The notes beneath the pieces were generated by a model that was given only the letters and a program-made list of their open reading frames with translations, made no database searches and had not been told where the DNA came from. Positions 1 through 6,086 of a DNA stretch of 25,793 nt are shown here, piece by piece. The position numbers and the translations under genes were made by a program. Each line of letters starts with the position of its first letter. The first letter of the stretch is position 1. Origin of the DNA: a virus; the IMG/VR virus record IMGVR_UViG_3300025890_000140, positions 1 through 25,793 of that record, one strand, 5' to 3'.

Positions 1-1
1 C

Positions 2-538
2 AAAGAAAAGATTAAAAGAAAAGTAGGTAGACCAAGCAAAGCTGATTTGGAGTTAAGAGCAAGGGAAGCTGAAAAACAAAGAGTAATTGAATGGGTTGTA
101 GTTATAGGTATTATTCTTGTTTTAGGTATTTTTACTCAAAATGTTAAAGCAGATGAAATGGTGCATAAATTTAAATCGCCATCATTTTCTGGCATAGGTG
201 CATCTGCACATTATCTTACTATTGAAAACCAACAATTTAATCGTAAACAAGCGCTCAAAGCGGAAATAAAAGCATTACAAGACGAAATAGAAAGAGATAA
301 AGAAAATACAACTCTTGCAAGATTTATAAGAAACTTAGAATCCAGGATTTATGCCCAACTATCAAGACAGCTAGTAGAAAACTTATTTGGCGAAACTCCA
401 AGTGATAGTGGTGTGCTAGAGTTAGAAGGTAACAGGATAGAGTATAATGTTGTAGATGGAATAATAACTTTAAAAATAACAGATTCAGATGGCAATACGA
501 CAACTATATCCCTTCCTATTGGTAGCTTTACTTTCTAG
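2..538 (+). CDS. csgF: CsgF-like curli assembly protein (5' end off the window)
   Basis: CsgF is the curli accessory protein whose N-terminus plugs the CsgG pore and whose C-terminal part nucleates fibres at the cell surface. The match is family-level and visible by eye: a membrane/signal segment (VVVIGIILVLGIF), a likely cleavage after VKA, then HKFKSPSFSG, like the F-x-NP-x-F-GG start of mature CsgF. A charged linker, a helix (IYAQLSRQLVENLFG) like the CsgF Ile/Leu-rich helix, and an Asp/Thr-rich beta C-terminus ending SLPIGSFTF follow. The frame is open to the left edge with no ATG; the TTG at 47 lacks a visible ribosome site, so the true start is probably outside. The visible cytoplasmic tail contains KRKVGRPSKAD, an AT-hook-like basic motif absent from ordinary CsgF. 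The gene overlaps csgG by 50 bases. Confidence 0.85.
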   Translation, partial: KEKIKRKVGRPSKADLELRAREAEKQRVIEWVVVIGIILVLGIFTQNVKADEMVHKFKSPSFSGIGASAHYLTIENQQFNRKQALKAEIKALQDEIERDKENTTLARFIRNLESRIYAQLSRQLVENLFGETPSDSGVLELEGNRIEYNVVDGIITLKITDSDGNTTTISLPIGSFTF

Positions 539-1352
539 CTGTGCATTAATAATAGATCCATTAGAAAATAACCTACCTCCTTTTCAAAAAATAGAAAAAC
601 CTACTATAGGAACATTGCTTGTTCCAGAACTAGCTAACTTACAAACAGCTAACAAAAAAAAACCAGTTGTAGCTATTTACGCAGGTTCTTTTACAGATCA
701 AACAGGACAAAGACGAAGTAATAGTTCGTATGCAACCTTTTCTTCTGCTGTAACCCAGGCACCAGATGCATACCTTATTAGAGCCTTAAAACACGCAGGC
801 AGTAAACATGATGGTTTCTTTGAAGTAGTAGAAAGGGTTGGTCTAGACAATGTAACTAAAGAAAGACAGATTATAAGAAGCACTAGGCAAGAGTTTAAAC
901 AAGATACTAAATTACAACCACTTATGTTCGCAGGTTTGATAATGCAAGGTGGCGTGATATCATATGAAAGCAACGTAAAATCTGGTGGTGCAGGTGCTAG
1001 ATATTTAGGCATTGGCATGTCTAGGCAATACAAGCAAGACACCGTAACCATTTCTTTACGCACAGTTTCCGTCAGTACAGGTAAGGTACTGCTAGAGGTT
1101 CTTGTAACCAAAACAATATTAAGTGCATCTATAGACCAGGATGTATTTAGATTCATAACTGATTCAACTGAACTTGTTGAAATAGAAAATGGATTAGTAA
1201 GAAATGAATCTATAAATATTGCATTACAAACAGCAATAGAGACTGCTGTATTACAAACTATAAAAGAAGGAGTAACTAGAGGGTATTGGAACTATGAAAA
1301 ATTTAAAACTATTGATTGCGATAATGATTGTATCGCCTCTTTACGCGGCTGA
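489..1352 (+). CDS. csgG: CsgG-like outer-membrane curli secretion channel lipoprotein
   Basis: CsgG forms the nonameric outer-membrane pore through which curlin subunits leave the cell. The 287-aa length suits the family. It has a lipoprotein signal peptide with lipobox LSSC (Cys18). The family signatures are strong: VVERVGLDNVTKERQIIR (about 114-131), then SYESNVKSGGAGARYLGIG with Q-Y-K-Q-D (about 164-190), then VSTGKVL...TKTILS and DVFRFI, then SINIALQTAIETAVLQTIKEGVTRGYW. In the constriction-loop region (about 73-86) Tyr81 and Phe84 are present, but the Asn next to the conserved Phe in E. coli is Thr83 and the loop is about one residue longer. No csgE or csgC homologue is visible nearby. 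The start overlaps csgF, and the 3' end overlaps the curlin-like gene by 59 bases, so translation is probably coupled. Confidence 0.93.
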   Translation: MAIRQLYPFLLVALLSSCALIIDPLENNLPPFQKIEKPTIGTLLVPELANLQTANKKKPVVAIYAGSFTDQTGQRRSNSSYATFSSAVTQAPDAYLIRALKHAGSKHDGFFEVVERVGLDNVTKERQIIRSTRQEFKQDTKLQPLMFAGLIMQGGVISYESNVKSGGAGARYLGIGMSRQYKQDTVTISLRTVSVSTGKVLLEVLVTKTILSASIDQDVFRFITDSTELVEIENGLVRNESINIALQTAIETAVLQTIKEGVTRGYWNYEKFKTIDCDNDCIASLRG

Positions 1353-2004
1353 TAACGAAATATATGTAGATCAAGCTGGTGCTACAGCAAACATAGACTT
1401 AGAACAGTTAGGATCATCTAATATTATTGGCGGCTTACAATCTGTTGCAGGCACACTTACAGCCTTAGATTTAGATGGATTAAACTTAACGCTAGATATA
1501 AACCAAATAGGTAATACTAATAAATTTCTTGGTGATATCTTAGGTGATAATATTACTGGCTTTTTTGAATTTGATGGAGATGGTAATAACTTTACTATAC
1601 AAGCCGATCCTACAGATACTTACGGTATTGATGGCTCAGACTATAACGTAGATGTAACTGGTAGTTCTAACAACTTTACCTTAGATACAGGAACATCTGC
1701 ACTTGCAGGCGACCTTGATCTAGACTGGATTATTAACGGTGACAGCAACACATTTGATTTTGATATAAACTATGATGGTGCTACTAACTATGTAGATGTA
1801 GATGGAGATAGCAATACAGTAAACTTTACAGGAAGCGGATATGCGGGTGGATACTTCTATCTTGACCAAACAGGAAACAGCAGAACATTCAACATCATAC
1901 AGTCATCAACTCTTGCTTCTGATTGGTTACAGATTAACTCTACTGGTTCTAACGGTACTGTTTGTGTCGTTCAGAATGATGGCGGAACAACTACAAGCTG
2001 TTGA
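1294..2004 (+). CDS. Secreted curlin-repeat-like (putative amyloid fibre) protein
   Basis: The 236-aa protein has a clean Sec signal peptide (basic MKNLK, hydrophobic core, cleavage after LYA near residue 18). The mature part is acidic and rich in Gly, Asp, Asn and Thr, with repeated short strand-turn units: Q-L-G-S-S-N (38-43), Q-I-G-N-T-N (71-76), G-D-G-N-N-F, G-S-S-N-N-F, G-D-S-N-T-F, G-D-S-N-T-V and Q-T-G-N-S. This recalls the curlin Q-x4-N beta-arch repeat, although several units carry Asp where curlin has Gln. It ends with two Cys (CVVQ...TSC). Its place directly after csgF-csgG makes it the obvious export substrate, so fibre-subunit function is an inference from repeats plus context. 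A repetitive secreted beta-helix adhesin is the main alternative. It overlaps csgG (59 bases) and the FecR gene (164 bases). Confidence 0.7.
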   Translation: MKNLKLLIAIMIVSPLYAADNEIYVDQAGATANIDLEQLGSSNIIGGLQSVAGTLTALDLDGLNLTLDINQIGNTNKFLGDILGDNITGFFEFDGDGNNFTIQADPTDTYGIDGSDYNVDVTGSSNNFTLDTGTSALAGDLDLDWIINGDSNTFDFDINYDGATNYVDVDGDSNTVNFTGSGYAGGYFYLDQTGNSRTFNIIQSSTLASDWLQINSTGSNGTVCVVQNDGGTTTSC

Positions 2005-3034
2005 CGTAGGGAGCATATCTGAACTAAAAGGTTCAGCTCAAATAGTAAGAGACAAGCCATATAAAGCTACAGAGTCTTTTGATATACAACAAAATGATGA
2101 AGCAGTTACGACTAATGGTCGTATGGCTATTACCTTTCTTGATGATTCTAAAGTAAAGCTTACCGAACACTCTCAGCTAACTATAGATGAATATATTTTT
2201 GATCCTAATCCTAGTAAGTCTAAAATGGCCATTACTTTTGGTCTTGGTACAGCTAGGTTTATTACAGGTAGTTTTAATAAGATAGATAAAGCTAATATAG
2301 ATCTTAAAACTCCAACAGCAAATATAGCAATAAGAGGTACTGATTTTACAGTTACAGTAGATGAAACAGGAAGAAGTTTATTAATACTGCTACCAGATGA
2401 ATTTGGTATATCTAGTGGAGAAATTATTGTAACTACAGCTATGGGTACGGTTACACTTAACAAACCATACGAAGCTACAACAGTAGATGTTTTTGAAAAA
2501 TCACCTAGCTCACCTGTAATCTTAGACCTAACACTAGATCTTATAGACAATATGCTTATTGTTAACCCACCTAAAGAAGAGGTCGTTATAGAAGAATCTA
2601 TACAAGCAAAAAAGAAAAACATACTAGACTTTGATGGTTTAGATGAGGACTTTTTAGAAGAAGACTTCTTAGACTCAGAGCGAGAGCTAGAGTTTACAGA
2701 GCTAGATATAAACTATCTTGATGTAAACTTCTTAGAGGACTTGCTAGATGTCATAGACGCATTACAAGAAATAAAACAAGAAGATCAGTTAGCTCAAGAT
2801 GCTACATCTACCAATATAGTTGGCACTCAACTAGGACAGGATTTAAAAACGCAAGTAACATCTTTTATAACAGGAGAAGTATTAACACTTATGCGTAGTG
2901 TTAGCGATACAGCTAGAGTAGATATAGATTCTTCTGGAAGCTATACTGTAATCTTTATACAAGATGGGACATCTAATATTATTAAAGTAAATGGTGGTAA
3001 TGGCAGCACTATAAAAATAACTCAAAGTAATTAA
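1841..3034 (+). CDS. Secreted FecR-domain protein with curlin-like C-terminal tail
   Basis: The FecR-type domain spans about residues 54-220. Its signatures are VGSISELKGSAQIVR, LTEHSQLTIDEYIF and the classic PTANIAIRGTDFTV. An Asp/Glu-rich linker (about 246-318) follows, then a C-terminal module ending IKVNGGNGSTIKITQSN that resembles a curlin repeat (Q374-D-G-T-S-N379). The ATG at 1841 is favoured because AGGAAG lies 5 bases upstream and because this start supplies a hydrophobic signal/anchor (about 23-44, LLLLIGYRLTLLVLTVLF). Starting at the ATGs near 1973-1976 would remove all export signal. That signal is encoded inside the 3' end of the curlin-like gene in another frame. FecR periplasmic domains usually pass signals to a partner; here the next gene is a CHASE2 cyclase, joined by a TAATG overlap. 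Domain call is firm, role is inferred. Confidence 0.85.
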   Translation: MRVDTSILTKQETAEHSTSYSHQLLLLIGYRLTLLVLTVLFVSFRMMAEQLQAVDVGSISELKGSAQIVRDKPYKATESFDIQQNDEAVTTNGRMAITFLDDSKVKLTEHSQLTIDEYIFDPNPSKSKMAITFGLGTARFITGSFNKIDKANIDLKTPTANIAIRGTDFTVTVDETGRSLLILLPDEFGISSGEIIVTTAMGTVTLNKPYEATTVDVFEKSPSSPVILDLTLDLIDNMLIVNPPKEEVVIEESIQAKKKNILDFDGLDEDFLEEDFLDSERELEFTELDINYLDVNFLEDLLDVIDALQEIKQEDQLAQDATSTNIVGTQLGQDLKTQVTSFITGEVLTLMRSVSDTARVDIDSSGSYTVIFIQDGTSNIIKVNGGNGSTIKITQSN

Positions 3035-4785
3035 TGAAACGACTATTATTACCTATACTTATATTACTATCACTACCTTTAATATTTCAAAGCACCCCTA
3101 CAGAAATATTAAAGTTAAAAATATTTGATACTTTTGTAACAACGCCAGAACCTTCTGGTAATTTTGTAATACTTAATATAACTGAAGAAGATGTTGCTAA
3201 TGAAGGGGGATGGCCATTTCCTAGAAGAAGTCTTGCAAAAATTCAAGTAGATCTAATTAATGCAGGAGCTATGGGAGTTGGTTGGGTTATAGGATTTCCA
3301 CAAGCTGATCGTATGGGTGGCGATGAAACTTTTGCTACTACATTAGGTTATGCACCATCTGTATTAGCTATGTTTGAAAATGCAAATGGTAAATATCCTA
3401 AAACAACTGGAACAGTTATAAAAGGTAATGATGTTGGCGGCATGTTTACACCTGGTGTTATACAAAATATTGATATTTTGCAAAATCAATCAAACCAAGG
3501 TATAGCAAGTGCACCAGTTGATATAGATAACTTAGTCAGAAGAATACCATTATTATTAAAAACACCAGATGGATATGTATCTTCTTTTGGTACAGAAGTT
3601 TTAAAAGTATTAACAGGTGCTAAAACTTACATTATCACTACAAATGATAATGGTATACAAGAGATATCAGTCAGAGGAATACCACCAGTTAAAACAGATA
3701 GTCTTGGTCGTAAGTGGATTAGTTGGGTTAATACACCACAAACAAATTTAAAAGAAATGGATGTAGCAGGTAAATTTGTTTTTGTTGGAGTCACTGCCCC
3801 AGGAATCATGCCTCAAATTGCAACTCCGGTTGGATTATTAGAGCCACATAAAATTCAAGCAGCATTATCTGAGTCAATTTTGTTAGAAAAGTCTCCCTTT
3901 ATTCCAGATTTTGCTCTTGCGTTAGAAATTTTAATTTTTGTAATATTTGTGTCGTTGACATGGCTTGTAATTAATTATCTTGGTATAACCAAAGGCGTAA
4001 GTCTGGCTATAATTTTACTCTTTACTACAAGCCTTACAGGAGCTTATAGTATTCAAAAAGGCTATTTAATAGACTTTTCGTGGACTTTTGTATCACAATT
4101 CATTACTGGTGCGATAGCTTTCTACTTAAACTTTAGAAAGCAGTTTAAATTGCGTCAACAAATTAAAAAACAATTTGAACATTACTTAGATCCAAGACAA
4201 GTTAAAAAACTACAAGACAATCCTGGATCATTAGTTTTGGGTGGAGAACGAAGATATTGCACATTTTTATTTACAGACGTTAGAGGATTTACGGCAATGT
4301 CTGAAAAGTTAGAGCCAGAAGAAGTAACTAAAATTATGAACAAAGCATTAACAATTCAAGCTGATGCAGTAAAAGAATACGGAGGTATGGTAGATAAATA
4401 CATAGGTGACGCAATGATGGCTATTTTTAATGCACCAATAGACTTACCGAATCATGAAACTGCTGCCGTCCTTTGTGCTAAAGAGATACAAGAAAACATT
4501 AAAAAAGCAGATATTGATGTTGAAATAGGAGTAGGGGTTAATACTGGTTATGCAGTAATTGGGAACATGGGTAGCAATACTAGGTTTGATTATACTGCTA
4601 TAGGTGATGCTGTTAATCTTGCAGCAAGACTTGAGAGCTCAACAAAGGAGGTTGGAGAAGATATTGTTATAGGTTATGATACTATCAATGCAAAAGATTT
4701 TAGTGATCAAATAATTCTAAAAGAACTTAATAGCATAAAGGTAAAAGGAAAAGAAAAATCTATAAATATTTATACAATCTTATGA
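3034..4785 (+). CDS. CHASE2-domain class III adenylate cyclase (membrane)
   Basis: The predicted 583-aa sensor makes cyclic nucleotide, most likely cAMP from ATP. Layout: N-terminal membrane helix (about 3-19); extracytoplasmic CHASE2 domain (about 25-285), including F-PRRSLAKIQVDLINAGA and FVFVGVTAPG; three membrane helices (about 293-316, 320-338, 345-366); a linker; and a cyclase catalytic domain (about 405-560). Catalytic residues look complete: metal-binding Asp415 (FTDVRGFT) and Asp459 (DKYIGDA), purine-specifying Lys455 and Asp519 (RFDYTAIGDAVN), Asn528 and Arg532. The Lys/Asp pair points to ATP, not GTP. No truncation or frameshift is seen. It is coupled to fecR (TAATG) and to the holin-like gene (ATGA). 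FecR-CHASE2 cyclase neighbours occur in bacterial genomes, so transfer of a ready-made pair is plausible. cAMP output and ligand are inferred. Confidence 0.93.
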   Translation: MKRLLLPILILLSLPLIFQSTPTEILKLKIFDTFVTTPEPSGNFVILNITEEDVANEGGWPFPRRSLAKIQVDLINAGAMGVGWVIGFPQADRMGGDETFATTLGYAPSVLAMFENANGKYPKTTGTVIKGNDVGGMFTPGVIQNIDILQNQSNQGIASAPVDIDNLVRRIPLLLKTPDGYVSSFGTEVLKVLTGAKTYIITTNDNGIQEISVRGIPPVKTDSLGRKWISWVNTPQTNLKEMDVAGKFVFVGVTAPGIMPQIATPVGLLEPHKIQAALSESILLEKSPFIPDFALALEILIFVIFVSLTWLVINYLGITKGVSLAIILLFTTSLTGAYSIQKGYLIDFSWTFVSQFITGAIAFYLNFRKQFKLRQQIKKQFEHYLDPRQVKKLQDNPGSLVLGGERRYCTFLFTDVRGFTAMSEKLEPEEVTKIMNKALTIQADAVKEYGGMVDKYIGDAMMAIFNAPIDLPNHETAAVLCAKEIQENIKKADIDVEIGVGVNTGYAVIGNMGSNTRFDYTAIGDAVNLAARLESSTKEVGEDIVIGYDTINAKDFSDQIILKELNSIKVKGKEKSINIYTIL

Positions 4786-4964
4786 CAAAATCAAATGAAG
4801 CAATAAACAAAATAGAAACACACGAAAAAGAGTGTTCTATTAGATACGCAAATATAGAAAAAAGATTAGAAGATGGATCTAAGCGTTTTGATAAACTAGA
4901 AAACATGATATGGGCTGTGTATCCTTTTATACTGGTATCTTTGGTTCTATCTAGATTTGTATGA
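4782..4964 (+). CDS. Holin-like small membrane protein
   Basis: The 60-aa protein has a charged, probably coiled-coil N-terminal half (about 8-42, with KIETHEKECSIRYANIEKRL) and one C-terminal membrane helix (about 43-58, IWAVYPFILVSLVLS). This layout matches XhlA-type and other one-helix phage holins. It overlaps the cyclase stop as ATGA and the Rz-like gene as ATGA, and it is the first gene of a holin / Rz / Rz1 / lysozyme cassette. The function would be to permeabilise the inner membrane for lysozyme release. The assignment rests on size, topology and position only; no catalytic or diagnostic residues exist for such proteins. Confidence 0.6.
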   Translation: MTKSNEAINKIETHEKECSIRYANIEKRLEDGSKRFDKLENMIWAVYPFILVSLVLSRFV

Positions 4965-5356
4965 GCAAAGTCCTGATAGGGATAATTATTGTTATGACAA
5001 CAATAACCTATTATTTATATACACAAAACAAAGTTCTTTCAGGTAATAACATTGCTTTAGAAAGTGCTGTAGCCACACAAGAAGAAGCTATTGCTAGTTT
5101 ACAAAACGATTTTGCACTACAAACATCCAGTTTATTAGACTTACAAAGTCGCAATCAACAAATTCAACAAGAAATGACAAGGTACCTTGACATATTTAAA
5201 AGACATAACTTAACCAAATTAGCCGCAGCTAAACCTGGTTTAATAGAACCTAGGGTAAACAAAGGGACAAAAGATGTATTTGATAGCATTGAAGAAGACA
5301 GTCGTAACATTGACAGTCTTGATGATGGTTTGCAGTTGCAGTCTGTTACCAACTAA
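4961..5356 (+). CDS. Rz-like inner-membrane spanin (i-spanin)
   Basis: The 131-aa protein has an N-terminal membrane anchor (about 4-21, VLIGIIIVMTTITYYLYT) followed by a long Gln/Ser/Leu-rich segment predicted to be coiled coil (about 28-80) and a polar periplasmic tail. This is the usual design of an i-spanin, which links to an outer-membrane lipoprotein and disrupts the outer membrane at the end of lysis. The strongest support is the next gene, a short lipoprotein starting inside this one in another frame (83-base overlap), the standard Rz/Rz1 arrangement. Spanin sequences are poorly conserved, so the call is architectural. Confidence 0.72.
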   Translation: MSKVLIGIIIVMTTITYYLYTQNKVLSGNNIALESAVATQEEAIASLQNDFALQTSSLLDLQSRNQQIQQEMTRYLDIFKRHNLTKLAAAKPGLIEPRVNKGTKDVFDSIEEDSRNIDSLDDGLQLQSVTN

Positions 5357-5639
5357 ACAGATAGAAGTAACTGCAAAACCAATGGAAAGAACCATTGTTC
5401 AACCCATCATGCCTAGAGAAATAGATCTTAAAGATCCATATTGGTATGTAGTCTCAGATAAAAACTTAGAAGAGTTTTTAGCAAGGGTTGAGAAAGACCA
5501 AGGTCAAGTGGTATTCTTAGCTATGTCTGTGCCCGATTACGAGCTTATGGCATATAATATGCAAGAATTAAAAAGGTATATAAATGAGCTTAAAGAAGTT
5601 GTTGTCTATTATAAAACAGTTACTACAAAGGAGCAGTAA
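5274..5639 (+). CDS. Rz1-like outer-membrane lipoprotein spanin (o-spanin)
   Basis: The 121-aa lipoprotein has KK followed by a hydrophobic stretch (VVTLTVLMMV) and a lipobox-like V-C-S-C, with Cys22 the likely lipidated residue. Its start lies inside the Rz-like gene in a different frame. It is longer than typical Rz1 proteins and has a helical C-terminal half (about 85-115) that could pair with the i-spanin. The ATG at 5274 has only a weak upstream purine run (GGGA); the TTG at 5289 (just before the KK) is a possible alternative and would give a compact signal peptide. It ends just before the lysozyme gene, whose ribosome site (AAGGAG) lies over its last codons. Confidence 0.72.
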   Translation: MYLIALKKTVVTLTVLMMVCSCSLLPTKQIEVTAKPMERTIVQPIMPREIDLKDPYWYVVSDKNLEEFLARVEKDQGQVVFLAMSVPDYELMAYNMQELKRYINELKEVVVYYKTVTTKEQ

Positions 5640-5640
5640 T

Positions 5641-6084
5641 ATGAACATATCACAAGAAGGCTTGTCCCTTATTAAAAGGTTTGAAGGCTGTGAATTACAA
5701 GCATATAAGTGTGCTGCTGGTGTTTGGACAATAGGATATGGCTCAACTAAAGGCGTTAAAGAAGGCGATACTATTAGTCAAGAAGAAGCAGATAAATTAC
5801 TTTTACATGAAATGGAAGAGTACGAAGGGTATATAAATGATATGGTTACTGTTGATTTAGAACAAAACCAATTTGATGCTATGGTTTCTTGGGTGTTTAA
5901 CTTAGGACCTGCTAATTTAAAAGCTTCTACTTTATTAAAAGTATTAAATGCTAAAGATTATGAAGGCGTACCAGCACAAATAAAAAGATGGAACAAAGCC
6001 GGAGGTAAAGTGTTGCAGGGTTTAATAAGAAGAAGAGAAGCGGAATCTTTGTTGTTTGCAGGCAAAGAATGGCATGAGGTTTAA
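5641..6084 (+). CDS. Endolysin, GH24 (T4/P22-type) lysozyme
   Basis: The 147-aa muramidase cleaves the glycan backbone of peptidoglycan to lyse the host. The catalytic E-8aa-C/D-5aa-T motif is intact: Glu15 (KRFEGC), Cys24 (AYKCAAG) and Thr30 (VWTIGYG). The Cys variant at the second position is known in P22/P21-type enzymes. A further family region is FDAMVSWVFNLG (about 78-89), and the end carries GLIRRREAESLLF. No signal peptide or SAR helix is visible, so release depends on the holin. The frame is open further upstream (to 5584), but the ATG at 5641 has AAGGAG at optimal spacing and matches the family N-terminus ISQEGLSLIKRFEG, so it is the chosen start. Confidence 0.94.
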   Translation: MNISQEGLSLIKRFEGCELQAYKCAAGVWTIGYGSTKGVKEGDTISQEEADKLLLHEMEEYEGYINDMVTVDLEQNQFDAMVSWVFNLGPANLKASTLLKVLNAKDYEGVPAQIKRWNKAGGKVLQGLIRRREAESLLFAGKEWHEV

Positions 6085-6086
6085 CA

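Noticed and set aside
47-49. TTG as start of csgF
   Set aside because: No ribosome site upstream and the frame stays open to the window edge with a sensible basic sequence, so a start outside is preferred.
698-1156. 152-aa open frame on the - strand over csgG
   Set aside because: Lies wholly within a gene with strong CsgG family match; composition is that of antisense to an AT-rich gene.
5584-5640. Upstream start for the lysozyme
   Set aside because: Would overlap the Rz1-like gene and add unrelated residues; the ATG at 5641 has AAGGAG and the family N-terminus.
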